Shown here one piece after another: positions 34,805 through 41,785 of a stretch of 41,785 nt of DNA. The notes under the pieces are model-generated. The model was not told where the DNA came from and did no database searches. It saw nothing but the letters and a program-made list of their open reading frames with translations. The position numbers were made by a program, and so were the translations under genes. Origin of the DNA: Solidesulfovibrio sp. (GTDB lineage: Bacteria; Desulfobacterota; Desulfovibrionia; Desulfovibrionales; Desulfovibrionaceae); contig NZ_JARKOZ010000140.1 of NCBI RefSeq assembly GCF_029978005.1, forward strand, positions 1 through 41,785, read 5' to 3'. Numbering within the stretch: position 1 is the first letter of the stretch; each line of letters begins with the position of its first letter.

Positions 34805-35257
34805 ATGCCGCGCGCCCTCATCGTCGACGACAGCCGCTACCAGCGCTTCCTCATCATCCAGGCCCTGGAAGGGCTTTTCACGCCAGAAGAAGCCGCCGAC
34901 GGCCGCGAAGCGGTGCAGCTCTTCGAGAACGCCCTGGGTCGAAACGAGCCCTTCGACCTCATCGTCATGGACATCCTCATGCCCGTGCTCTCCGGCCACG
35001 ACGCCCTGTCCGGCATCCGGCGCATCGAGGCCGCCCGGGGCCTGACCGGCGAACGGCGCACTCCGGCCGTCATGCTCTCGAGTCTCGACGATCCGGCCAA
35101 CATGATGCGGGCCCAGTTCGAATCCGGGGCCCAGGCCTACGTCACCAAGCCCTTCACGCCGCAAACGCTCATCGAGGCCCTGGTCAGCCTGGGCCTTCAC
35201 GACAACCCCCTCGGCGACGACGCCGAAGACGCAGAATTTTCATGCAAGGCCTTCTAG
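34805..35257 (+). CDS. CheY-like single-domain response regulator
   Basis: 150 residues. I chose the ATG at 34805, seven bases after GGAGAG; an ATG at 34787, overlapping the cheA stop, would add six residues. Acidic pocket Asp8-Asp9, phospho-acceptor Asp56 in VMDILMP, Ser92 and Lys115 in TKPF are all present. No output domain follows; the last 20 residues are acidic. It should be phosphorylated by the CheA encoded directly upstream and act by protein contact. The gene overlaps the CheD gene by 16 bases. Confidence 0.92.
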   Translation: MPRALIVDDSRYQRFLIIQALEGLFTPEEAADGREAVQLFENALGRNEPFDLIVMDILMPVLSGHDALSGIRRIEAARGLTGERRTPAVMLSSLDDPANMMRAQFESGAQAYVTKPFTPQTLIEALVSLGLHDNPLGDDAEDAEFSCKAF

Positions 35258-35763
35258 AACGCTTTCCAGACCATGCCCTGGCCTTCCTCAACGTGGCCCA
35301 GGGCGGCGTCTACGAACGGCCGACCATGGCCCACACCGTGCTCGGTTCGTGCGTGGCCGTCACGTTTTTCGCCCCGCGCCGGGGCCTGGCCGGCATCTTC
35401 CACGCCCTTTTGCCCAAGGCCTCCGAGTACCGGCTCCACCAGCCGGACCAGACGCCCTACAAGTTCGTGGACACGGCCATCGCCACGGTGGCGCGCCGCT
35501 TGGAGATGCGGGGGGCCAAGCTCGGCGAGATCGAATGCAAGGTCTTCGGCGGGGCCAGCGCGCTTTTCGCCGAGGACATGTCCGTGGGCCGGCGCAACGT
35601 GGAGGTCGCCTTCGCCACCCTGGCCGACCTGGGGCTGCGGGTGACCGCTTCCAACGTGGGCGGCGAGCGCGGCCGCAAGATTGTGTTCGCCTCGAGCTCC
35701 GGCGAGATCTTCGTGCGCATGCTCAACAACGCCGCCGCCAAAAACGGCGGACGCGCCCGTTAG
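35242..35763 (+). CDS. cheD: CheD chemoreceptor glutamine deamidase
   Basis: 173 residues. The catalytic Cys37 lies in LGSCVAV and His54 in FHALLP, 17 residues apart as in characterised CheD proteins; the later VFGGASALF and VGRRNVEVA segments are also typical. CheD deamidates receptor glutamines and, with CheC, takes part in adaptation. No CheC, CheB, CheR or CheW gene is visible in this window, so it may act on the receptor at 15908 or on distant receptors. The start at 35242 lies inside the response regulator gene. Confidence 0.92.
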   Translation: MQGLLERFPDHALAFLNVAQGGVYERPTMAHTVLGSCVAVTFFAPRRGLAGIFHALLPKASEYRLHQPDQTPYKFVDTAIATVARRLEMRGAKLGEIECKVFGGASALFAEDMSVGRRNVEVAFATLADLGLRVTASNVGGERGRKIVFASSSGEIFVRMLNNAAAKNGGRAR

Positions 35764-35766
35764 CCC

Positions 35767-36321
35767 ATGCCCGCGTTTTCACGCCGCCTCGCCGCGACCC
35801 TCGTCTGCCTGCTCGCGCCCGCCGCGGCCTTGGCCGCGGCCTGTCCGGGACTGCCCCCCGGGGCCGGGGCCAAGGAGATGATCGGGGCGGCCATCGGCCT
35901 GCTCGACCCGGCGACGACGGACCCGGCCAAGGCCCGGGCGGCGGCCGCCTGCCTGGCGGCGGCCCACGCCGCCGGCGACGCCGGCGCGGCCGCCGCCAGA
36001 GGCCAGCTGGCCTTGTCCGGCCGGTCGGAACGGTCGGGCCGGCCCGACCCCACCCTGGCCCTGTCCTGGTTCGCCAAGGCCGCCGCCGCCGGCTCGCCCC
36101 AGGGCGACCTGGCCATGGGCCTGGCGCTTTTGCGCGGGCAGGGCGCGCCGGCCGATCCCTACTGGGCCTGCTGGCGGCTCGGCCGGGCCCTGCGCCAGCC
36201 GGGGCTTACGCCCGAGGAAAAGGCCCTGGCCGCCCGGGCCGCCGACGAGGCCGCGGCAAAGCTCGCCCCGGCCGAGCGCGCCGCCATCGAGGCCAACCTG
36301 TCCGGGGGCGCGGGCCAATGA
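35767..36321 (+). CDS. Secreted Sel1-like repeat protein
   Basis: 184 residues with a signal peptide (about 1-23, ending ALAAA). Residues 95-150 contain Sel1/TPR-like repeats: ALSWFAKAAAAGSPQGDLAMGL followed by LLRGQGAPADPYWACWRLGRAL (both shown split by a few residues' difference from consensus). The protein is Ala-rich and probably a periplasmic helical solenoid for protein contacts. It starts three bases after the CheD stop and overlaps the next gene by four bases (ATGA), so it is co-transcribed with both signalling and glycosyltransferase genes. Confidence 0.75.
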   Translation: MPAFSRRLAATLVCLLAPAAALAAACPGLPPGAGAKEMIGAAIGLLDPATTDPAKARAAAACLAAAHAAGDAGAAAARGQLALSGRSERSGRPDPTLALSWFAKAAAAGSPQGDLAMGLALLRGQGAPADPYWACWRLGRALRQPGLTPEEKALAARAADEAAAKLAPAERAAIEANLSGGAGQ

Positions 36322-39299
36322 CCATGGGCAGGGACGCGCGCCTGCCCGCGCCGGCCGCCTGGGAATGGGCGATCGTTTGCGCGGCGACGCTTCTTGGCCT
36401 GTGGCTGCGCCTTTTCGCCCTGGACGTAGTGGGGCTGTGGTGGGACGAATTCGTGACCCTCGGCCGGGCCGCCTGGCCGCTTGCCGACATGCTGCCTTCC
36501 CTGGCCTTCCAGGGGCCAAGCGACGTGAGCCTCGACTCCTCGCCGCCGCTTTTCCACCTGCTGGTCCACGCCGCCTTGCGGGTCCTTCCGGCCACGGACG
36601 CCACCGTCAAGCTGCCGAGCCTCGCGGCCGGCACGCTGACCATACCCGTGGTCTGGCTGCTGGGGCGGCGGCTTTTCTCCCGGGAAACGGGACTGGCCGC
36701 CGCCGTTGTCTGCGCCGTGTCGCTTTTCCCCATCCACTATTCCCGCGAGGCCAGGCCCTACGCCCTGTACCTCCTGTGCGCCCTGGCGGGATTTCTTTTC
36801 CTGCTGCGGGCCATGGATTCGGGCCGCCGCCGCGACTGGGCCGGCTTCGTCCTGGCCAACGCGGCCATGTTCTACGCCTCCTACCTGGCCTCGGCCACCT
36901 TCGCGGCCGAGGGGCTCATCGTCTGCGGCCGGGCGGCCCTGCTCTGGCGCGCCGACAGGCCGGCCGCCCGGCGGCTTTGCCGCGACGCCGCCCTGGCCGC
37001 CGGCCTGGTGGTCCTGGCCTACCTGCCCTGGGTTCCCGGCCACCTCTTCCAGGTGCGCACCATCCACAGCGACGGCCCCACCGGCGACCGCTTCGCCTCG
37101 GCCGGCTTTTCCGCCGTGCTGCGAGCCTTCACCGCCATGCACGACCAGTCGGGCCTGCCCTGGCCGGCGATCCTCGGCGGCCTGGCGACGCTCGGGCTGG
37201 CGCGCCACCTGCTCCTTGGGCGCTGGCGGTCCCTGGCCGCCCTGGCGGTCTGGGCCGGCTGCGCCCTGGCCATGGCCGCCGCCCTGCCGACGCAGATCGA
37301 CGTCTCCATCCGCTACCTGGTCAACCTGTTCTTCCTCTACGCCTACCTCGCCGCCGGCGGGGCCGAGGCCCTGGCCGCGCTGCCCGGGCGGTTCCTGCCC
37401 AACCCGCCGGCGGTCCTGGCCCCGGTCCTGGCCGCCGCCTTGGCGCTCGGCTGCGGCTGGCCCATGGCCGCGGCCCTGCCCGTGTACGTCAAGCGCGACA
37501 GCCCGAGCATCAAAAGCGCGCTCGCCGACCTGGCCATCCGTCGCGACGGCGCGGACTGGCTCTTTTTCTACCGCAACCGCCACCTCAAGATCATCGCCGA
37601 GTGGTATCTGGGGGACACCTTCCGCACGGCCGCGAGCCTCTCCGACCGGGCCTACCGCCGCTTCCTCCTGCTCACGCCCCACGATCTGACCGAGCGGCGC
37701 GCCCTGCCCGGCCTCGTGCCGGTCAGGGAGACCTTCTGGGCCGACGTCGCCAGGGGCGGGGCCGTCAACCGCGCCCCGCTGCCCCTGGACGTCCCCTACG
37801 CGGCGGATTTTTCCGACCTGGCCTTTTTCGCCGACGTGTTCGCCGTCCAAAACCTGGCCCCGGACCTGGGCTACGCCACCCTGGCCCTGTACGACTGCCG
37901 CCTGCCCGGCCGGGCGGTCTTCGCCTTCGCCCTGCCGCCGGGAAGCACGGCCGGGAAAGCTCCGGTCCGGGTGACCCTGGCCCTTCGCCCGGGCAAGGCC
38001 GGCCTGCCGGAGGCCGGGGCCACGGTCCTGACCGGGACCGACCCGGGGCGGCTTTCCCCCGCGGCCCGGGCCACGGCCCGGGATTTCGGCCCGGGCCGCG
38101 ACCGGCTGGACCTCGACGTCGCCCTGCCGCCGCCCGATCCGGCCACGGGGCTGACGTTTCTGGCCGTGGAAATCGTCGCCGGCCATGTGGACGGTTTCCT
38201 GGAACTGGCCGGCCTGCGCGTGACGCCGCCGACCGAGGTGCGCCTGCCGCCCGGCGCGCCCGCGCTCTGGCAGCGCCGGGCGGCGGCCGTGGCCGCCAAC
38301 ACGCCCGTGCTGCCCGGGCTCGGCGAAGCCCGGGCGGCCCTGGGCGGCGCGACGCTTTTCGGCTTCGCCGACGCGCCCGACCCGGTCCTTCGGCTCGGCG
38401 GCCCCGAAGACCTGGCCGCCTACCTGCGCGCCTACCCGGACGACGCGCCGGTGGCGACCGTGGCCGACGCCACGGGCGCGGTCCGGGTCCGCTATTTCGA
38501 CCCGGGTCTGCGCCATCCCCTGGCCGGTCTCGCCGCCGCGCCGCGCGAGCTGCTCCCCGGCTTCGGCCGGCCGGTCACGGCCAAGGGGCTCATTGCGGCC
38601 GGAAACGTGGCCGGGCAGACGCTTCGGTTCGGCCAAGCCCAGGTCCAGCTGCCGGTGGCCGGGCCGGCCGGCTCCCGGCTGCTGCTCGGCGCGGACGGGC
38701 GCGGCCTGCTCCATTTTTCCCCGACCTTCGACCGCCCGCTTCCACGCATCCTGGACGAGACCTTCGTCGCCGACGCCGTGGCCGCCGCACCCGGCGAACC
38801 GGCGCTGACCTGCTCCGGCGACGCCCCCTGCTTTTTCACCTACGCCGTCACGCCGCCGCCGGGGGAGGCCGGGACGGCCGCGCCCATCGAGGCCTTCCGC
38901 CTGGCCTGGTACCCGCAGGTGCTCACCGACGGGACCGGGCACAACCGGGTGACCGTGGCCTATTCCACGGACGGGTCCCGGTACGAACCGTTGGGAGAGC
39001 TCAGGAGCGAAGGGGATTTCTTCTGGTACGGCGGAGAGATGCGCATGGCCCGGGAGGTGCGGCTGCCCCAGCCGGCGGACAGGCTTTATCTGCGCTTCGC
39101 CCTGTCCGGGGCCGGCGCTCGCCTGTGGAGCGCGCCGGGAACGCCCCTGTCCCTGGACGTGACCCTGGCCGGCACGGGCTTCGCCGGCCTGCCCCTGCCG
39201 CAGGGGCCGGTCGCGGCCGCAAGCCCTGACGGCGACGTGCTCGTCCGGCCGACCCTCGCCCCGCCGGCGCTCGGGCTGTCGCTACGGGAGCGCCTGTAG
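36318..39299 (+). CDS. Large GT-C glycosyltransferase with ~600-residue extramembrane C-terminus
   Basis: 993 residues, about twice the usual size. The N-terminal 390 residues hold around ten membrane helices; the first periplasmic loop has LWWDEFV with Asp43-Glu44 as GT-C catalytic residues, and HYSREARPYALY near 135-146 is a common GT39/GT83 element. Residues about 390-993 are soluble and look like several beta-rich modules, including a sandwich-like C-terminal part (AYSTDGSRYEPLGEL, LYLRFALSG) reminiscent of discoidin or carbohydrate-binding folds. The tail would sit in the periplasm. The gene starts at 36318 within an ATGA overlap with the Sel1-like gene. Substrate unknown; attachment of a sugar from a polyprenyl carrier is expected. 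Confidence 0.78.
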   Translation: MTMGRDARLPAPAAWEWAIVCAATLLGLWLRLFALDVVGLWWDEFVTLGRAAWPLADMLPSLAFQGPSDVSLDSSPPLFHLLVHAALRVLPATDATVKLPSLAAGTLTIPVVWLLGRRLFSRETGLAAAVVCAVSLFPIHYSREARPYALYLLCALAGFLFLLRAMDSGRRRDWAGFVLANAAMFYASYLASATFAAEGLIVCGRAALLWRADRPAARRLCRDAALAAGLVVLAYLPWVPGHLFQVRTIHSDGPTGDRFASAGFSAVLRAFTAMHDQSGLPWPAILGGLATLGLARHLLLGRWRSLAALAVWAGCALAMAAALPTQIDVSIRYLVNLFFLYAYLAAGGAEALAALPGRFLPNPPAVLAPVLAAALALGCGWPMAAALPVYVKRDSPSIKSALADLAIRRDGADWLFFYRNRHLKIIAEWYLGDTFRTAASLSDRAYRRFLLLTPHDLTERRALPGLVPVRETFWADVARGGAVNRAPLPLDVPYAADFSDLAFFADVFAVQNLAPDLGYATLALYDCRLPGRAVFAFALPPGSTAGKAPVRVTLALRPGKAGLPEAGATVLTGTDPGRLSPAARATARDFGPGRDRLDLDVALPPPDPATGLTFLAVEIVAGHVDGFLELAGLRVTPPTEVRLPPGAPALWQRRAAAVAANTPVLPGLGEARAALGGATLFGFADAPDPVLRLGGPEDLAAYLRAYPDDAPVATVADATGAVRVRYFDPGLRHPLAGLAAAPRELLPGFGRPVTAKGLIAAGNVAGQTLRFGQAQVQLPVAGPAGSRLLLGADGRGLLHFSPTFDRPLPRILDETFVADAVAAAPGEPALTCSGDAPCFFTYAVTPPPGEAGTAAPIEAFRLAWYPQVLTDGTGHNRVTVAYSTDGSRYEPLGELRSEGDFFWYGGEMRMAREVRLPQPADRLYLRFALSGAGARLWSAPGTPLSLDVTLAGTGFAGLPLPQGPVAAASPDGDVLVRPTLAPPALGLSLRERL

Positions 39300-39328
39300 C
39301 GGCCGGCGGGGTACGGCCAAGGCAACGG

Positions 39329-39357
39329 TTGACAGAGACCCCGATTTCGGGATTAGT
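39329..39357 (+). promoter_or_regulatory. Possible promoter upstream of the GT2 gene at 39444
   Basis: A perfect TTGACA (39329-39334) is followed after 16 bases by GATTAG (39351-39356), a poor -10 match. A short hairpin CCCGATTTCGGG lies in the spacer and TTTCGAA lies downstream at 39403. The -35 element is convincing, the pairing is not. Confidence 0.35.
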
Positions 39358-39443
39358 GCCTCGTTTGGCCGCGCGGGTACGGATGCGCGGCGCACTCCGC
39401 CGTTTCGAACGCGATCCGGCGACCCCCCTGGAGCAAACACCCC

Positions 39444-40256
39444 ATGATGCACGGAAAGAAAGTGGTGGTGGTCATGCCCGCCTACAACGCGGCCTCCACC
39501 CTCGAACGGACCTACGCCGAAGTGCCCAAGGACATCGTGGACGAGGTCATCCTCGTCGACGACTGCAGCCGGGACAATACCATCGAGCAGGCGCAAAAGC
39601 TCGGCCTGCGCTGCTTCCGCCATCACCAGAACTGGGGCTACGGCCGCAACCAGAAGACCTGCTACGCCGAGGCCCTCAAGACCGGCGCGGACGTGGTCAT
39701 CATGGTCCACCCGGACTACCAGTACACGCCGAAGATCATACCGGCCATGGCCAACCTGGTGACCTGCGGCGAGTACGACGCGGTCATCGCCTCGCGCATC
39801 CTGGGCGGCACGGCCCTTCGCGGCGGCATGCCCCTGTACAAGTACGTGTCCAACCGCTTCCTGACGCTGAGCCAGAATCTGCTGCTTTCGGCCAAGCTCT
39901 CGGAGTACCACACCGGCTACCGGGCCTTCTCCCGGGAAGTGCTGGAGACCCTGCCGCTGTGGGAAAATTCCGACGACTTCGTCTTCGACAACCAGATGCT
40001 GGCCCAGACGATCTACTTCGGCTACCGCATCGGCGAGGTGTCGTGCCCGACGAAGTACTTCGAGGAAGCCTCGTCCATCAACTTCCGCCGCAGCTGCACC
40101 TACGGCATCGGCGTGCTCCAGACCTCGGTGCAGTTCCGCCTGCAGAAGTGGGGCCGCAAGCAGTACCCCATCTTCGACAGGAACGGCCGGGGGCTGTCTA
40201 GCCCCAATCCCCCGTACTACGCCGACGAGTCCCCGAACTGCGGTCCGGCCAGCTGA
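39444..40256 (+). CDS. GT2 glycosyltransferase (dolichol-phosphate mannosyltransferase-like)
   Basis: 270 residues with GGAG upstream of the ATG at 39444. GT-A motifs: VVVMPAYNA at 8-16, VDDCSRDNT at 38-46 and, in place of the usual DGDxQ, HPDYQYTP at 89-96, where Asp91 can still bind metal. [14 protein letters not shown] near 154-167 matches the acceptor region of the family. There is no C-terminal membrane anchor, unlike the GT2 at 2844-3800. It probably links a sugar to a polyprenyl phosphate or transfers it to a soluble acceptor. The last 59 bases overlap the convergent deacetylase gene. Confidence 0.85.
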   Translation: MMHGKKVVVVMPAYNAASTLERTYAEVPKDIVDEVILVDDCSRDNTIEQAQKLGLRCFRHHQNWGYGRNQKTCYAEALKTGADVVIMVHPDYQYTPKIIPAMANLVTCGEYDAVIASRILGGTALRGGMPLYKYVSNRFLTLSQNLLLSAKLSEYHTGYRAFSREVLETLPLWENSDDFVFDNQMLAQTIYFGYRIGEVSCPTKYFEEASSINFRRSCTYGIGVLQTSVQFRLQKWGRKQYPIFDRNGRGLSSPNPPYYADESPNCGPAS

Positions 40257-41205
40257 AGTCCGGCCCGGCCAATTCGCCGAGCGTCGCCCCCCTGACGTCG
40301 AAGGTCCGCCGCAGCCAGACGGCGAAGCGGCGGACCTTGGCCAGAAATCCGTCCACCGCCGCCTTGTCCGGAAAATGCGGGCTGGCCCCGGGCAGAAGCT
40401 CCGAGGAATGCCAGAACATGGTCACGGCCCGGCCGCCGCGCCGGACGTGGCTGCGCACGGCCAGGCGCATGGTGGGTTCCGGCATCCAGACCGGGTTGAC
40501 GCCGAGCGTCATGGTTTTCATGAAAAACCCCAGCGCGGCGTCCCTGGCCCGGCCCGGCAGCCGTCCGGCCAGGGCGTGCAGGAGCCTTGGGCTTTTCGGC
40601 GCCAGGGGAAGCTGCGTGGTCGGGGCCTCCAGCAGGCGCGGGCCGCCCGGCCCGGCCGGGCGCAGCCAATAGGGATCGGCCGGGGCCAGGAAATGGTCCG
40701 GCCCGCCGCGGACGTGTCGCAGCGGGGCCACGCTGGAATCGACCGTGAACCCGGCTTCCGGCAGCACGGCCATGGCCCGGCGGAAGAGGTTCCAGCGGCC
40801 CATGCGGAAGGAGGCGGCGCGGCGGCCGGCGAAGGCCTCCACGGCCTGCTGGAGCGATTCGAGCTTGGCCCGGAAGACCTCGACGGGCATGACGGCCGTG
40901 GACACGGGCTCGGGCCAGGGCATGTCCGGAAAGGGCGGCGTGTTCCAGGGATGCAGGTGCGCGCCGAGCTCTCCGCCGACCCGGCCGAGCAGGTCCGACA
41001 GCACGTCGCGGCTCGGGCCGTGGGTCAGCACCGGGTAGTCGCACAGATAAGTGAGCGGCAGCCCGAACTCCCGGGGCAGGAATTCCAGACGGGAAAGGTG
41101 GGCAATGTTGGTCAGGCCCGCGCCCGACCTGGGGTAGGCCCCGGAAAAAAGGCCCTCTTCCTCCACGTCGAGACTGACGACGACGGCAAGCTTGCTCGGC
41201 GGCAT
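40198..41205 (-). CDS. Polysaccharide deacetylase-like protein (NodB-fold, WalW-like)
   Basis: 335 residues from the ATG at 41205, which has GGGAGAA upstream; an ATG at 41226 has no good site. The NodB-type motifs are visible: SLDVEEE at 11-17 (catalytic and metal Asp13), the metal-binding AHLHPWN at 82-88 with His83 and His85, and FRMGRWN near 134. No signal peptide, so it is cytoplasmic or exported otherwise. Deacetylation of an amino sugar in a glycan precursor is the likely chemistry. It overlaps the convergent GT2 gene by 59 bases at the 3' ends. Its promoter would lie in the 216-base divergent gap on the right. Confidence 0.78.
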   Translation of the reverse strand: MPPSKLAVVVSLDVEEEGLFSGAYPRSGAGLTNIAHLSRLEFLPREFGLPLTYLCDYPVLTHGPSRDVLSDLLGRVGGELGAHLHPWNTPPFPDMPWPEPVSTAVMPVEVFRAKLESLQQAVEAFAGRRAASFRMGRWNLFRRAMAVLPEAGFTVDSSVAPLRHVRGGPDHFLAPADPYWLRPAGPGGPRLLEAPTTQLPLAPKSPRLLHALAGRLPGRARDAALGFFMKTMTLGVNPVWMPEPTMRLAVRSHVRRGGRAVTMFWHSSELLPGASPHFPDKAAVDGFLAKVRRFAVWLRRTFDVRGATLGELAGPDFSWPDRSSGTRRRSTGDWG

Positions 41206-41354
41206 GAACGTTCTCCCGACGGGCATCCTAGCCAGGCGGCGGAAAAAGTACAGAGGCGACGGCGGGGAAGATTCCGAAGGCTCTGCATGAAAATTGCAAA
41301 AACTTTCGGAAACAGCGGAGGCGATCCAGCCGGGATGGATTTCCCTCGATTTTC

Positions 41355-41381
41355 TTGACAGATTCGAGTAAGGTTTATTTT
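41355..41381 (+). promoter_or_regulatory. Probable sigma-70-type promoter
   Basis: A perfect TTGACA (41355-41360) is followed by an AT-rich stretch offering TATTTT (41376-41381) at a short 15-base spacing or TTTTAA (41378-41383) at 17. It lies about 40 to 60 bases upstream of the ATG at 41422. An AAGAAGGAG purine run at 41382-41390 is too far from that ATG to be its ribosome binding site. Confidence 0.5.
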
Positions 41382-41421
41382 AAGAAGGAGTGTTTCCCGT
41401 CGTGCCCCCCAGGAACAAGAC

Positions 41422-41785
41422 ATGATGCAGCGAGTGCCCCTTGCGTTGTTGCGTGCAGGGATGATCCTGGCGGAACCCCTGCGCCGCCGGGACGGGGCTC
41501 TGGTCTTGCCCGTGGGCGCGGTCCTGACCGAGCGGCACCTGGAGCTGTTCCCGGTCTGGAGCATCGAGGCGGCCATGGTGGAAGACCACGAAGGCCCGCC
41601 CGCGAACGCCGCGCCGGGGAACGCCGATGCCACCGCCGAACCCGACGCCGGAGACATGGAAGCCGCCCGGGAGCTGCTCGCGGCGCGCTTCGTCCACGCC
41701 GACCTCGCCTACGCGCCCACGGCCGCCCTGTTCGCCCTGGCCCTGCCCCGGGCCGCCGCGCTCCTGGCCGAACGCGGCCCGGCCG
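41422..41785 (+). CDS. Unknown protein, 3' truncated by the window end
   Basis: The first 121 codons are present, with AGGAACAAG just before the ATG at 41422. The N-terminus reads VPLALLRAGMILAEPLRRRDG, LVLPVGAVLTERHLELF, a short beta-rich segment resembling the leader found ahead of HD-GYP or related phosphohydrolase domains (compare MxLAEDVxxxxGxxLLxxGxxLT). A Pro/Ala/Glu-rich linker follows at about 58-78. The rest is outside the window, so a cyclic-di-GMP phosphodiesterase or similar signalling protein is only a suggestion. The frame runs open to the last base. Confidence 0.65.
   Translation, partial: MMQRVPLALLRAGMILAEPLRRRDGALVLPVGAVLTERHLELFPVWSIEAAMVEDHEGPPANAAPGNADATAEPDAGDMEAARELLAARFVHADLAYAPTAALFALALPRAAALLAERGPA

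Overview
The window is about 41.8 kb of very GC-rich, gene-dense bacterial DNA. Signal peptides, a lipoprotein export channel, TolC/HlyD/MacB-type export parts and a lipid A-type acyltransferase point to a diderm (Gram-negative) bacterium. Gene style (Fur box, alternative chemosensory genes, large surface-glycan island) would fit a Desulfovibrio/Solidesulfovibrio-type Desulfobacterota, but this is an impression from protein wording, not a search result. The first 118 bases are an unbroken run of C that cuts off a gene and look like a sequencing or assembly artefact.

Nearly everything concerns making, exporting, trimming and regulating a cell-surface glycan or glycolipid. Left block (119-15464, all minus strand, read right to left): a GT-C membrane glycosyltransferase, two small membrane-anchored unknowns, a serine palmitoyltransferase-like alpha-oxoamine synthase, a MacB-type permease and its ATPase, a TolC-like outer membrane protein, a HlyD/MacA-like adaptor, a GNAT-fold acyltransferase-like protein, a second multi-spanning membrane protein, a polyprenyl-phosphate-type GT2, an asparagine synthetase-like amidotransferase and a truncated methyltransferase. 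Most junctions overlap or are very short, so this is probably one or two operons. A lipid-forming enzyme, an acyltransferase and a complete tripartite exporter in one run suggest an exported (possibly glycosylated) amino-lipid.

Middle (15506-17749): a remnant of a GGDEF domain, a near-consensus Fur box placed inside a good minus-strand promoter, and a stand-alone methyl-accepting chemotaxis protein followed by a terminator. Next (17974-25549): a processive-type GT2, a convergent LpxL-like acyltransferase, a nucleotide-sugar epimerase/dehydratase, a small coiled-coil membrane protein, an O-antigen ligase/polymerase (Wzy-like), a secreted PslG-like glycoside hydrolase and a small acidic protein. 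Then (25559-28599, minus) a Wza-like lipoprotein and a Wzz-like chain-length protein whose fused kinase domain has lost its ATP-binding motifs.

Right block (28915-39299, plus): a second HlyD-like adaptor, a Wzx-like flippase, an alkaline-phosphatase-superfamily enzyme, a CheA-CheY-CheD signalling cassette, a Sel1-like secreted protein and a 993-residue GT-C protein with a huge non-membrane C-terminal half. The window ends with a GT2, a convergent polysaccharide deacetylase-like protein and the start of an unknown gene. Together the genes form a Wzx/Wzy/Wzz/Wza-style pathway without a visible priming transferase, next to a lipid-type synthesis and MacB-type export branch, with chemosensory genes embedded.
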